From positions 46,162 to 110,161 of the forward strand of contig NZ_BANS01000026.1 in NCBI RefSeq assembly GCF_000332995.1: a stretch of 64,000 bases of DNA, read 5' to 3'. The notes beneath the pieces were generated by a model. It did not search any database, was not told the origin of the DNA, and was given only the letters and a program-made list of their open reading frames with translations. Both the position numbers and the translations under genes were made by a program. Shown here in pieces: positions 11,375-21,316 of this stretch; the first letter of the stretch is position 1, and every line of letters starts with the position of its first letter. The stretch comes from Gordonia amicalis NBRC 100051 = JCM 11271 (GTDB taxonomy: Bacteria > Actinomycetota > Actinomycetes > Mycobacteriales > Mycobacteriaceae).

Positions 11375-12679
11375 GTGTCGACCATGTTGCCGGGCAACCC
11401 CGTCTCCCGATTCGGTTACATCCTCCGCGCCCTGATCGCGGGCGCCCTCATCACCGCCTTCGCGGTGTGGATGGTGGCCCGCAGCGCCGGCACCCTCACC
11501 AGCGATCCCGAGGTGTTCGCCGAGGTGCCGGTCGAAGCCGGCCTCATCACCACCGGCGCGCCGGTCCGCTATCACGGCGTCACGGTCGGCGAGATCAGCG
11601 GCATCGACCCGGGCACCGTCTCGTCACAGGTGAAGATCTCCATCGACGGCGGCGCCATCGACGCGATCCCGTCCACCGTCACCATGCGTGTCCTGCCGCG
11701 AACCTTCTTCGGCGACATCTACGTTCAGCTGACCGAACCGGAATCCGCGGCGGGCGCCGCACCGCTCTCCGACGGTGACGAGATCCAGATCGACACGTCG
11801 GCCGAGGCCACCAACCTCTACAGCATCTACACCAAACTCGCCGACGTCCTCGCCGAGGTCCAGCCCGAGAAGATGAACATCGCGCTCTCCGCGGTGGCCA
11901 CCGCGATCGGCGACCGTGGCGGCGACCTCGGCGTGATGATCGACGACTGGTGGCAGGCGTCGCGCACACTCGAGACGACCGTCAACCAGTTCATCGACGC
12001 CACACCGAAATTCCGTGCCGTGATGGAGAGTCTCAAACGCTCCACCCCGGCGATCACCGAGACGCTCGCCAACACGACCAGCATCTCCCGCGGCATCCTC
12101 GAGAACCAGGACGACCTCGCGTCGTTCTTCACCGCCGCCTCCGGTTTCGCCGGCGCGGTCGACCCGTTCCTCGCCGCCCAGCGCAACAACATCATCACCG
12201 TGCTCGACTCCACCGACACCATCCTCTCGACTGTCGCGGAGAACCCGTCGGGTGTCAGCAAGACGCTCGCCGAGGCCAAGAAGTTCGGTGCCGCCGGCGC
12301 GATGCTGTTCTCGAGCGGCCGTTTCGACATCACCGCGGTTCCGACGTTCTCGCAGCCGATGCCGTACACGGCCGCCGACTGCCCGACCTACGGTTCGCTG
12401 CGCGGCTCGCAGTGCTTCGGCAAGGGAACCGGCATGGGCACCGGACCGGTCCGACCACCGGGCGCGCCCAACCCGAAGGTGCTCTCCCCTCGTGAACCCA
12501 CCTACACCCCTTCCGGTTTCGTCGGTCCCCCGGTCATCGACGGGACGCGTGAGGCCCCGACGCTGAGCCGCCTGGAGTCCGAACTCGGCGCGACCCCGGC
12601 GAAGAGCACGGGACCCAACCCCGCCACCACGCTGATGCTCGGCCCGATGGTTCGCGGCCACGAGGTGAAGATGTCATGA
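11375..12679 (+). CDS. Mce protein MceA
   Basis: A 434-residue first subunit of an Mce complex, which forms a substrate tunnel from outer to inner membrane for lipids or sterols. A single N-terminal membrane helix (about residues 15-32) is followed by the MCE domain (VPVEAGLITTGAPVRYHGVTVGEI, about 45-125). Next come a helical region and a C-terminal tail with a Cys pair (TAADCPTYGSL...SQCFG). GTG at 11375 starts right after the permease stop, and the stop overlaps mceB as ATGA. Which Mce family it belongs to, and so its substrate, cannot be assigned from sequence alone. Confidence 0.9.
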   Translation: MSTMLPGNPVSRFGYILRALIAGALITAFAVWMVARSAGTLTSDPEVFAEVPVEAGLITTGAPVRYHGVTVGEISGIDPGTVSSQVKISIDGGAIDAIPSTVTMRVLPRTFFGDIYVQLTEPESAAGAAPLSDGDEIQIDTSAEATNLYSIYTKLADVLAEVQPEKMNIALSAVATAIGDRGGDLGVMIDDWWQASRTLETTVNQFIDATPKFRAVMESLKRSTPAITETLANTTSISRGILENQDDLASFFTAASGFAGAVDPFLAAQRNNIITVLDSTDTILSTVAENPSGVSKTLAEAKKFGAAGAMLFSSGRFDITAVPTFSQPMPYTAADCPTYGSLRGSQCFGKGTGMGTGPVRPPGAPNPKVLSPREPTYTPSGFVGPPVIDGTREAPTLSRLESELGATPAKSTGPNPATTLMLGPMVRGHEVKMS

Positions 12680-13694
12680 CCACTCTCTCGCTGAAGACGA
12701 TCCTGAAAGCCGGATCGTTCGTCCTCATCGGCATCATCGCCGCGGTGCTCGTGAGCAACACGCTGCGTGTCCCGGTGCACGGTTCCACGACGACCTACCA
12801 CATCCAGTTCACCGACGCCGAGGGTCTGGTCGAGGGCAACCCGGTGACCATGTCCGGCGTGCGGGTGGGCCGCGTCGAGTCGGTGGCCTTCCAGCCGCAG
12901 GACGACGGTTCGGCCCTGGCCGACGTCGCCGTCTCGATCTCCGACGACCATCAGCTGCCGCTGCAGGTTCACGCGGCGATCCGTTACGGGGACATGCTCG
13001 GTGCCCGCTACATCGCGCTGACCGACAGCGGTGCGGACGGCACCGCGCGCGACGGCACGAGGATCCCCGTCGAGGGGACGTCACCGCCGGTGAACCTCAC
13101 CGCCCTGATGAACGGTTTCGAGCCGCTGTTCTCCGCGCTCGACGCCAACCAGGTCAACGGTCTCGCACGTGGCTTCGTCGACACCTTCGAGGGGCGTTCG
13201 GGTTCGGTGCAGACGCTGCTCGGCCAGATCGCGTCGATGGGCAACAACCTCTCGGCGAACAGTGCGGTCTTCGCCCGGCTGGTGAGCAACCTCAACGTGC
13301 TGATGGGCACCGCGACCGGCACAACCCGCAGCTGAACGAACTCTTCCGCGGACTGTCCGTCCTCACCTCGGCGGTGGTCGGCGACAACGGCCAGCTCGCC
13401 ACACTCCTCGACAGCGGGGACCGCGCCGTGTCGGCGCTCGCCGACATGATGACCGTCGCGGGCGACGACTTCCAGAAGTCGATGGTCGGACTCGAACAGG
13501 TCACGGCCAGTTGGGTTCCGAACACACCGGCCTTCACCGGGTTCCTGGACCGGCTTCCGGTGATGGCCGAGGAGATCAACAAGAGCGGACGATACGGGGG
13601 ATTCATGATGCTCTACCTCTGCAACTTCACCTTGGGTGCCTTCGGCCTCGACGCCAACATCTTCGGCCCGCTTCATTCCCCGGTCTGCATGTGA
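12676..13694 (+). pseudogene. mceB, interrupted by a frameshift
   Basis: The 5' part (12676-13335, 219 residues) has an N-terminal membrane helix, an MCE domain (FTDAEGLVEGNPVTMSGVRVG) and a helical segment. It then reads a stop just after LNVLMGTATG. The +1 frame continues the same protein: HNPQLNELFRGLSVLTSAVV through to the typical end LCNFTLGAFGLDANIFGP and PVCM, with stop at 13692-13694. One lost base near 13316-13321 explains it. Rejoined, it would be about 338 residues, normal for MceB. Either the gene is broken or the read has an indel in a GC run. Confidence 0.88.
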
Positions 13695-13736
13695 GACAAG
13701 CCATGTCATCTCCCAGCAAGGTAGGAACCTAAGTCC

Positions 13737-14780
13737 GTGTTTCTGGTCAGGCTCATCGACGTCTTCGTCGGCATCTTGGAGTTCGTCTTCAAGTCCGACA
13801 AGCGCGCACAGGGTGCGTCACCCGCGGTCCTCGGCACGGCGGGCATCATCACCCTGGTCGCGCTGATGCTGATCGCGATCGGCATCCCCCAGCTGAGTTA
13901 CTTCACCCGCACCAGCCCCTACACCGCAGAACTCGCCAACGCGTCGGGGCTGACGACGGCCGATCCGGTGCTGGTGGCGGGTGTCCCGGCCGGCCGGATC
14001 GAGTCGGTCGATCTCGCCGGAGACCGCGTACGCGTGGGTTTCCGGCTCGACAACGGTCAGCCGCTGGGCAACCAGACGCGCGCATCGGTCCGGCTCCGGA
14101 CCGTGCTGGGCAAGCGTTACCTCGAGATCGTCCCGGCCGGATCGGGAAAGGTCGGTCCCGACAACACGATCCCGCTCGACCGCACCACGGTGCCCTACAG
14201 CCTCGACGACATCTCCGGCGCCGCGGTCACCGCCTCGCGTGACATCGACGAAGAGGCCGTGCGCGCGATGTTCGTGACCATGAAGGAGATCATGCCCCGC
14301 ACCTCGACCCTGGACGCCTCGATGAAGGGCGCGACGGGCGCGATGGCCGCCATCACGGGAACGGGCACGCAGCTCGACCAGCTGCTCGCCATCTCCAAGC
14401 GGGTCGCCGAAGTGACCGTGCAGCAGAGTGATTCGATCTCGAGCGCGATGTCCAGCACGCAGGCGATCGTGCAGACCCTCGTCGTCCGGCGCGTCCTGCT
14501 GACCCGTCTGACCGACAACCTCCGCGCCGTGCTCGACCAGATGGCCACGACCTTCCCGAAGGTCCCGATGGGTCAGCTGGTCACCAACATCGAGTCGGTG
14601 ACCAAGACACTGCGGGACAACGTGTCGTCGATCGACCGGATCCTGATGCAGCTGCCGCCGGCCATGCGCACGATCACCGATGCGACCGGCAACGGCAACT
14701 GGACCGACGTGGTGTCGCCGAGCGCGGTCATCCCCGACGGGATGCTCTGTGTCCTCGGCGTGATGCAGGGGTGCCGCTGA
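13737..14780 (+). CDS. Mce protein MceC
   Basis: A 347-residue Mce subunit. One membrane helix lies at about residues 36-55, then the MCE domain (SPYTAELANASGLTTADPVLVAGVPAGRIE), then coiled helical segments and a short tail ending CVLGVMQGCR with two Cys. GTG at 13737 is the chosen start (FLVRLIDVFVG). GGAA lies about 11 bases upstream. The 42-base gap after mceB is the largest within the mce genes. It overlaps mceD by one base (TGATG). Confidence 0.88.
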   Translation: MFLVRLIDVFVGILEFVFKSDKRAQGASPAVLGTAGIITLVALMLIAIGIPQLSYFTRTSPYTAELANASGLTTADPVLVAGVPAGRIESVDLAGDRVRVGFRLDNGQPLGNQTRASVRLRTVLGKRYLEIVPAGSGKVGPDNTIPLDRTTVPYSLDDISGAAVTASRDIDEEAVRAMFVTMKEIMPRTSTLDASMKGATGAMAAITGTGTQLDQLLAISKRVAEVTVQQSDSISSAMSSTQAIVQTLVVRRVLLTRLTDNLRAVLDQMATTFPKVPMGQLVTNIESVTKTLRDNVSSIDRILMQLPPAMRTITDATGNGNWTDVVSPSAVIPDGMLCVLGVMQGCR

Positions 14781-15943
14781 TGACTTTCCGCCAGGTACGT
14801 GAGGTCCGCCTGCGCAAGCGCTACGGCGGCAAGATCTTCACCGCGCTGCTCCTCGTGGTCGCGATCATCGTCGGCACGTGGTACGTGTTCGGCCGCGATC
14901 CCCACATCCGCACCGTCCACGCCGATTTCGCGTTCGTCAACGGTCTGTACGAGGGATCCAAGGTCACCGTCCTGGGTGTTCCGGTCGGACGTATCGAGAA
15001 CGTCGAGCCCGCCGGGGACCATGTCAAGGTCACCGTGACCATGCCGGGGGACATCGATCTCCCCGCCGACGTCTCGGCCTACGTGCTCAACCCGTCGGTG
15101 ATCAGCGACCGTCACCTCGAACTCGGACCGGCCTACACCGGTGGGCCGCAGCTGCCCGACGGCGCGACCATCCCACTCGAGCGCACCCACTCCCCGATCA
15201 GCTTCGACCAGCTCCTCGACAGCATCAGCGTGCTGACGAAGATCATGGGTCTCGCCGACGCCGCGCCCGGTGCACCGGCGGACCCCAACGACATGGGTTC
15301 CCTCCTGGCCGCCACCGCCAAGTCGTGGGACGGCCGCGGCACCGGTTTCGGGACGACGATGTCCGGGCTCGCCTCGGCGTCGGGGATCTTCGGCGCCCGG
15401 ACCGAGGACCTGCAGGATCTCATCGACAGTCTCAACACGCTGATGCAGACCTTCCACGCCAAGCAGGTCTCGCTCGACGGCCTCATCGAGTCGATGGGTC
15501 TGCTGAGCAGCCAGTGGGCGTCGTCCAACCAGGACATCGCCGGGCCCGTCAACGATCTCAAGGTCGTCTTCGACCAGATCAACGACTTCGTCCTCGCCCA
15601 CGGCAACGACGTCGGCGTCGTCGCGGAGAACCTGAAGGTCCTCGGCGACACCCTGGTCGACAACAAGGCCGGGCTGGCCGAGTTCATGGACCTCGCGCCG
15701 CTGATGATGCAGAACCTGTCGAGCACGATCGGTCCCGACCGCCGTGGCCGCATCCGCCTGAACGTCTCGACCACACTGACCCAGTTCAAGACGCTCAAGC
15801 CGCTGTGCGATCAGTTCCCGATGCCGCTGTGCACCGGCGCCGGACTCACCAACCCGATCTCGTTCCCGATCAGCGCGTCCGACCCGCTGGGCATCGTCTC
15901 GGCGATCACCGGCGGCAAGCTCCCCCTGAAGGGAGGGAACTGA
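14780..15943 (+). CDS. Mce protein MceD
   Basis: A 387-residue Mce subunit: basic N-terminus, membrane helix at about residues 20-37, MCE domain (VHADFAFVNGLYEGSKVTVLGVPVGRIE) and a long helical C-terminal part with typical LSSTIGPDRRGRIRLN and PLCDQFPMPLC segments. The start ATG overlaps the mceC stop and its stop overlaps the mceE ATG, so expression is coupled through the operon. Confidence 0.9.
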   Translation: MTFRQVREVRLRKRYGGKIFTALLLVVAIIVGTWYVFGRDPHIRTVHADFAFVNGLYEGSKVTVLGVPVGRIENVEPAGDHVKVTVTMPGDIDLPADVSAYVLNPSVISDRHLELGPAYTGGPQLPDGATIPLERTHSPISFDQLLDSISVLTKIMGLADAAPGAPADPNDMGSLLAATAKSWDGRGTGFGTTMSGLASASGIFGARTEDLQDLIDSLNTLMQTFHAKQVSLDGLIESMGLLSSQWASSNQDIAGPVNDLKVVFDQINDFVLAHGNDVGVVAENLKVLGDTLVDNKAGLAEFMDLAPLMMQNLSSTIGPDRRGRIRLNVSTTLTQFKTLKPLCDQFPMPLCTGAGLTNPISFPISASDPLGIVSAITGGKLPLKGGN

Positions 15944-17101
15944 TGACTGTGCGTGCCAAGAAGATCCGGGTCACCACCGCGGCGATCGCGGTGACCGTCG
16001 GCCTGTCGAGCTGCTCGGTCGGGCTGCAGGACCTGCCGCTCGGTGCCGGCGGCCGCAACTCCCTTCGACGTGACCGCCGAACTCATCACCGCCGACGGCC
16101 TGGTGTCGGGCGCCGACGTCCGGCACGGCCAGCAGATCGTCGGACGGGTCACCGACATGCGCCTGGAGGAACGGCATGCGGAGATCACCATGACGATCGC
16201 CGACGGCACCGACCTCCCGGCGAACACGACGCTCAACGTCGAACTGCCGTCGGCGCTCGGAACGCCGTTCGTCCGCCTGTCCGAGCCCGCGGACCCGCAG
16301 GGCCGGCTCACCGAGGGGTCGCATCTCAGCCTGTCCGACACCGGTGTCGGACCGCAGATCGAGAGCACACTCGCCGCGCTCGGCAACATCCTCGGCGGCA
16401 GTGGCGTCAGCCAGCTCCAGTCGGTGATGTCGAGCCTCAACACCGCCTTCGAGAACCGCTCCGACAAGGTCGGCGACCTGATCGACACGCTGAACCGACT
16501 GCTCGCCCGGTCGTCGAGGTACACCGACGACTTCAACGCGGCGATGGCGGCGGCCGCGGATGTCAGCGAGCTCCTCGTCGCGCAGCAGCAGACCGTCGAC
16601 GACTTCCTCGGTCAGGTCCCGCAGGCGGTGACCGTGCTCGCCGCACAGCGGGATCAGATCGCGAAGCTGATGTCGCAGACCACGCGACTGGCGACCAACG
16701 TCGCGGCGATCACGCGCGGCCGTCAGGAGACGCTCGACCACCTCGTCGGCGACGCCGAACAGATGGTGAAGTCCTTGTCCGCGTTCAACACCGAGGTCGG
16801 CTCGACCCTGGACAACATGAACGCGTTCATGACGAACTTCGACCGCGCGATTCCGGGCGACTACCTGGTCTTCGACGGTTCGCTCGACATCCCGGGCGGC
16901 ATCGACAAGATCCTCACCGGCGGTGTTCTGCTCGCCGGTCAGCCCCTCCCGACACCGGACGACCTCCGCAACGTGCTGTCCGGCGGTCTCGCGAACAAGA
17001 GGCCGGAGAAGAAGGCCGCGAAGAAGGCGGCGCCGGCGACGAAGACCCCACCCAAGACGACCCCTCAGACACCCAGCCCACGCCCAGGAGCCCCGCGATG
17101 A
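15943..17101 (+). pseudogene. mceE lipoprotein, interrupted by a frameshift near 16057
   Basis: The ATG at 15943 starts a lipoprotein signal with lipobox LSSC (Cys 24), then SVGLQDLPLG. At about 16057 the frame changes. The MCE domain (TPFDVTAELITADGLVSGADV) and the rest of the protein continue in the other frame to 17101, ending in a Lys/Pro-rich tail. Joining needs one base removed (for example one A of AACTCCC) or two added. Without correction the lipoprotein signal is separated from the MCE domain. MceE lipoproteins normally anchor the complex. The mceF ATG overlaps the stop as ATGA. Confidence 0.87.
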
Positions 17102-18372
17102 CCACCAAGGCGAAGACCCGGCGCCTTCGGATGCCCCGCGTTCGGATGCCACAGGCGCGCACTGGGATGCTGCAGTTCCTGATCTTCCTCGCCCTCTCGG
17201 CGATCGTGATCCCCTACGGCATCAACTTCATCGCCGGGCCAGAGGGATTCGGCGACAAGATCGTCCTGACGGCCAGGATGGACGACGCGTTCGGGCTCAG
17301 CTCGGGCACGGGCGTCACGCTCCGCGGCGTCGACATCGGCACCGTGCGTTCCGTCGAACTCGATCCGGCCGGTGGCGCCGCGGACATCGAACTGGTCGTG
17401 CGCGGGGACACCCGCATCCCCGCCGACTCTTTCATGCAGGTCACGATGGCCTCGATGGCCGGCATCCAGAGCGTCGACATCATCCCGCCCGACAACAATC
17501 CCCCGTATCTCGAGTCCGGTGACACGATCGCCGCGCCGGCCGACAAACAGCCCAAGCAGATGGACGCCATCATCGGCGACGCCGCGTCGGTGCTCCGCAG
17601 CATCGGCAGCGGCAACCTCACCACGCTGGGCAACGAGTTCTACGCGGCCTTCGACCACGACGAGAAGGCCCTGGCCGGGATCGTGTCGAACGGAACCGCG
17701 CTCGCCGGGCTGGTCAACCGCAATGCACCGATCCTGCAGGGACTCTTCGACGAATGGCTACAGGTGCTGTCCGCGATGAACGACACCACCACGGCCTTCG
17801 AGGCCGGCATGCGCAGCGCCGCGACATTCACCGACCAGCTCGACGCCAACCAGCCGGTGTTCGTCTACCTGCTCGACAAGTCACCCGAATCGCTGACCCG
17901 CACACAGGCGCTGTTCGACAAGTACCGCGGCACCTTCGGCGGTGTGATGGCGAATCTCGCGGTGGTGGAACCGATCATCTCCGACCGCGACCAGTCACTC
18001 GCCGTCGGCCTGGAGACGATCCCCCAGGGTCTGCTGGACCTGCGTTCGATCGTGAAGAACGGGCGCGCCGACTTCGCGCTCATCGGCACCCAGGGACCCG
18101 TCTGTATGTTCTACGACCAGCCCCGCTACCCGGTCGGCGATCTCAACACCCCGGCACCGAATCTCGCGCGCTTCTGCCCGGCGGGCAACGGCTACGGACA
18201 ACGCGGCGCGGTGAACGCCCCACGGCCGAACGACCTGGGCACGAGCACCTGGACATCCCCCGGCGGTGTCTCCGGACCACCGGCCGTCGCCGATCCACTA
18301 CTCATCCCGAACGGCGTGGAGCTGCTGCAGTGGTGGCACGAACTTCTGGAAAGGGCACGAAATGGCAACTGA
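17098..18372 (+). CDS. Mce protein MceF
   Basis: A 424-residue last Mce subunit. A basic N-terminus (RRLRMPRVRMP) is followed by a membrane helix at about residues 22-41 and an MCE domain (ARMDDAFGLSSGTGVTLRGVDIG). A long helical region and a C-terminal part with CMFYDQPRYPVGDL and a Cys-containing ARFCPAGNGYG follow, as in other MceF proteins. AGGAG precedes the ATG. The following gene starts 11 bases before its stop. Confidence 0.9.
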   Translation: MTTKAKTRRLRMPRVRMPQARTGMLQFLIFLALSAIVIPYGINFIAGPEGFGDKIVLTARMDDAFGLSSGTGVTLRGVDIGTVRSVELDPAGGAADIELVVRGDTRIPADSFMQVTMASMAGIQSVDIIPPDNNPPYLESGDTIAAPADKQPKQMDAIIGDAASVLRSIGSGNLTTLGNEFYAAFDHDEKALAGIVSNGTALAGLVNRNAPILQGLFDEWLQVLSAMNDTTTAFEAGMRSAATFTDQLDANQPVFVYLLDKSPESLTRTQALFDKYRGTFGGVMANLAVVEPIISDRDQSLAVGLETIPQGLLDLRSIVKNGRADFALIGTQGPVCMFYDQPRYPVGDLNTPAPNLARFCPAGNGYGQRGAVNAPRPNDLGTSTWTSPGGVSGPPAVADPLLIPNGVELLQWWHELLERARNGN

Positions 18373-18979
18373 CACAACGACTCGAACCGCAGCGGCGGGA
18401 ACCGCCGCCGCGGATGCCGACGGGACCGCGGACGTCTCCTCGACCGGAACCGCATCCGCTGCGCGCACTGCTCCCCTGACCCGGAAGCCGGCCGGCCGGG
18501 GCACGATCGTCACCGGTGTACTCGCGTCGCTGCTGCTGGGTGCGACCGCCCTCGCCGGGTTCTTCGGTTACCAGTACGCGACAACCGATTCCTCGGCCAC
18601 CTCGCCCGAGGCGAGCGCCGAGGCGATCGACACCGCCAAGGACTACGCGATCAAACTGTCCAGCTTCGACTACCGCGATCTGAACAAGAATCGGGACGCG
18701 ATCACCGCGATGTCGACCGACGACTTCGCCGCCAAGTACAGCGAGATGGTCACCGCCCTCAGTCAGATCGTCACCGACGGCAAGGGTGAGTCCACCGCCG
18801 AGGTGTCGCACGCGGCCGTCGAGAAGATCGACGGCTCCTCCGCGACGGTGATCCTGTTCGCCGACCAGAAGGCACGCAACGTCGTCTCCCCGGACGGCAA
18901 GACCCAGCCGTACCGGATGGTGGTGACGCTCGATCGTTCCGGCGATCGCTGGCTGGTCGACAACGTCGAGACGAAGTGA
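18362..18979 (+). CDS. Mce-associated membrane protein (Mas-type)
   Basis: A 205-residue protein with an Ala/Thr-rich cytosolic head, one membrane helix at about residues 48-70, and a C-terminal extracytoplasmic domain of the SnoaL/NTF2-like shape seen in Mce-associated proteins (AIDTAKDYAIKLSSFDYRDLNKN and a terminal RWLVDNVETK). Such proteins stabilise Mce complexes in mycobacteria. GAAAGGG precedes the ATG at 18362, which overlaps the mceF stop region. It is placed as expected at the end of the mce genes. Confidence 0.85.
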   Translation: MATDTTTRTAAAGTAAADADGTADVSSTGTASAARTAPLTRKPAGRGTIVTGVLASLLLGATALAGFFGYQYATTDSSATSPEASAEAIDTAKDYAIKLSSFDYRDLNKNRDAITAMSTDDFAAKYSEMVTALSQIVTDGKGESTAEVSHAAVEKIDGSSATVILFADQKARNVVSPDGKTQPYRMVVTLDRSGDRWLVDNVETK

Positions 18980-19007
18980 ACCCACACCGATCCGAGGAGT
19001 GACCACC

Positions 19008-19922
19008 ATGGCCGCGAGCTACCTACCGTCGATCGAGGACACCGAGCCGGAACTGACGACCCGGCGCACCCGCATCCACATCACCACCCGCAAGCGGCGC
19101 GCGACCAGCCTGCGCAAACCAGCGCGCATCCAGGAGGCCATCGACTTCTGGTCGTTCGCCGGCGGTGCCGCGAACGTCGTCATGCAACTGGGCTGGCCCG
19201 AGGTCGCCTACGGCGTCATGGAGAGCAAGGTCGAATCCGGCGCGCTGACCAAGCATCCGTGGAAGCGGGCCCGCACCACCGGCCAGTACCTCGCGGTCGC
19301 GATCCTCGGCACCGACGAGGAGAAGGCCGCGTTCCGGGAAACGGTCAACTCGGCTCATCGCAACGTGAAGTCCGACGCGAACAGCCCGGTCAAGTACAAC
19401 GCGTTCAACCGGGAACTCCAGATGTGGGTGGCCGCATGCCTGTTCGTGGGTATCGAGGACATGCACCTACTGCTCCACGGCCAGATGACCGAAGACGAGG
19501 CAGAGGAGTTCTACCAGTCGTCCAAGACCCTCGGCACGACGCTGCAGGTACCCGATGACATGTGGCCGGCGACGCGCAAGGACTTCGACCGGTACTGGAA
19601 CCTCGCGTGCCAGCGCATCGTCATCGACGACACCACCTGCGACTTCCTCAACGATCTCGTCGACCTCAAGATGATCAACCCGCTGATCCGACTGCCGTTC
19701 GTGAGTCTCCTGCGCTTTCTCACCATCGGGTCGCTGCCGCCGATCTACCGCGACCAGCTCGGCCTGGAATGGACCGAGGACGACCGTCGGCGCTTCCAGC
19801 ACCTGTTCACCTTCGTCTCGGTGGTCAACAAGTTCCTGCCCAAGTCGATCCGGTTCGGTGGCAGTCGCATGCTGATGCGGGACCTGCGACGCCGGATGAA
19901 ACACGACAAGGCGATCATCTGA
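19008..19922 (+). CDS. MpaB/DUF2236 family oxygenase-like protein
   Basis: A 304-residue protein of the DUF2236/MpaB family, which includes the heme latex-clearing protein Lcp and fungal MpaB oxygenase. Typical segments are present: AANVVMQLGWPEVAYG, a HP-containing ALTKHPWKRARTTGQYL, the central YNAFNRELQMWVAAC, the PDDMWPATRKDFDRYW stretch and a helical C-terminus. GAGGAG precedes the ATG at 19008. It follows the mce genes directly, suggesting it modifies the imported lipid or sterol; that is inference. Confidence 0.8.
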   Translation: MAASYLPSIEDTEPELTTRRTRIHITTRKRRATSLRKPARIQEAIDFWSFAGGAANVVMQLGWPEVAYGVMESKVESGALTKHPWKRARTTGQYLAVAILGTDEEKAAFRETVNSAHRNVKSDANSPVKYNAFNRELQMWVAACLFVGIEDMHLLLHGQMTEDEAEEFYQSSKTLGTTLQVPDDMWPATRKDFDRYWNLACQRIVIDDTTCDFLNDLVDLKMINPLIRLPFVSLLRFLTIGSLPPIYRDQLGLEWTEDDRRRFQHLFTFVSVVNKFLPKSIRFGGSRMLMRDLRRRMKHDKAII

Positions 19923-19969
19923 TCTCGCGACGTTCACGTCCGGACCTCGCGCGGGTCCTCGACGAGCCG

Positions 19970-20548
19970 GTGATCTATCTGATGTGGCCCCGCGCGGCGC
20001 TGATGCAGCTGGCCCACGCGGGGGTGGCCCCGACCGAGGTCGAGAGCGGCGTGTACGGGGTCCGCGGCGCGGGCCGCTGGTCGGGAACCGTGAACTACCT
20101 GCGGACCGCGGTCGCCGGCGACGAGGACAGCGTGCGTGATCTCGTCCGCGAGGTGAACAAGGACCTCGACTTCGTCGAAGGGGACTACCCGGCGACCCTG
20201 CCGCGGTCGACGTCGGACGATCCGGAACACGTCACCGCAGGCGACGTCGCCGCGCAGGTGTTCGCAACCTATTCGATGCCCTGGCGGTACGTCCGACACC
20301 TCCCCCGCATCCGCCTGCTGACGTGGGGAATGGCCGGTGAACGGTTAAGGTCGATCTACGGAGTCGAATGGTCCGCCGGCCACGAGCATCGTTTCCGCCG
20401 GACGGTGCCCACGGTCCGCCTGCGGCAGGGTCTCTGCCCCGGACCGATCCGACGCCGACACGGCAGACGACAGCGCATACGCCGCGCCACCCGACTCAGG
20501 CGGACCGCGGTGACGGACCCCCACACCAACGGACGGAACGACCGATGA
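19970..20548 (+). pseudogene. Second MpaB/DUF2236 gene lacking its core and a clear start
   Basis: The frame resembles the preceding protein at both ends. VIYLMWPRAALMQLAHAGVAP and RWSGTVNYLRTAV match the N-terminal part, and LRSIYGVEWSAGHEHRFRR matches the C-terminal part. About 85 central residues (the YNAF...WVAA and DMWP segments) are absent. Homology begins some 15 codons before the GTG at 19970, up to the stop of the previous gene, where no ATG, GTG or TTG exists in frame. It may be an internally deleted remnant or a short divergent relative. Its stop overlaps the GntR start (ATGA). Confidence 0.6.
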
Positions 20549-21258
20549 CCCCCGGACCTCTCCACAGGACCCAGCTGGCCGTCGAGGTGGCCGACTACCT
20601 GCGCACGCGCATCATGACCGGTGTCCTGCGGCCGGGCGAGTTCGTCCGGCTCGACGAGACGGCGTCGGCCCTCGGTTGCAGCGTGACGCCTGTGCGCGAG
20701 GCACTCGCGACACTCCGCGGCGAGGGACTCGTGAAACAGGCCCTGCACCGGGGATTCATCGTGGAGACGCTGACCCGCGGTGACATCGTCGACATCTTCT
20801 GGATGCAGGCCGAACTCTCCGCACGTCTGGCCAGTCATGCCGCCGAGAACCCCGACCTGGCCGAACAGCTGGATGAGCTGGGCGCGATCGTCGACGATCT
20901 CGAGACCGCGGTCGAGTCGGGACGCGCCGACCGCGTGCTCTCCGCGGAGTTCGCCTTCCACCGCAAGGTGCACCTCATGGCCGAGAGCAAGAAGCTGGCC
21001 TGGTTCCAGTACTCGGCCAGCAAGTACAACCCGCTGCAGCTGTATTCGAACGACCCCGGGTGGGGCCGGGAGGCCGCGACCAGCCACCGGCGACTCATCG
21101 AGCTGTTGCGCAAGGGCGACACCGTGGGCATCAAGTCCGAGATCGTCGCGGCGTTCGACGACGCTCGTGACCGCCTGATCGACCAGCTGGAATCCATCGG
21201 TTTCTGGGACGACGAGCAGTCGCCCACCGAGGAAGCCCGCACGGCCAGCTCTGCGTGA
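20545..21258 (+). CDS. GntR-family regulator, FadR/FCD type
   Basis: A 237-residue regulator. The N-terminal winged HTH reads LRTRIMTGVLRPGEFVRLDE then LGCSVTPVREALATL. The C-terminal all-helical FCD ligand domain contains the metal-site-type Asp/His pattern (FAFHRKVHLMAESKK, SHRRLIELL). It is translationally coupled to the end of the mce-linked genes. In M. tuberculosis mce1 is controlled by the GntR-type Mce1R, so autoregulation of this operon in response to a lipid-derived acid is plausible but inferred. Confidence 0.85.
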   Translation: MTPGPLHRTQLAVEVADYLRTRIMTGVLRPGEFVRLDETASALGCSVTPVREALATLRGEGLVKQALHRGFIVETLTRGDIVDIFWMQAELSARLASHAAENPDLAEQLDELGAIVDDLETAVESGRADRVLSAEFAFHRKVHLMAESKKLAWFQYSASKYNPLQLYSNDPGWGREAATSHRRLIELLRKGDTVGIKSEIVAAFDDARDRLIDQLESIGFWDDEQSPTEEARTASSA

Positions 21259-21316
21259 CGCGCGCTATCGCGCTTCGTCGCGCCTTCCCCGACTCGGACG
21301 GGTAGCGTTGCGCATC

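Noticed and set aside
14878..18372. A forward ORF of 1164 codons across mceD, mceE and mceF
   Set aside because: It joins the mceF frame to an out-of-frame reading of mceD and most of mceE; only the short mceE 5' piece and mceF are real in this frame. The rest is Arg/Pro-rich shadow translation.
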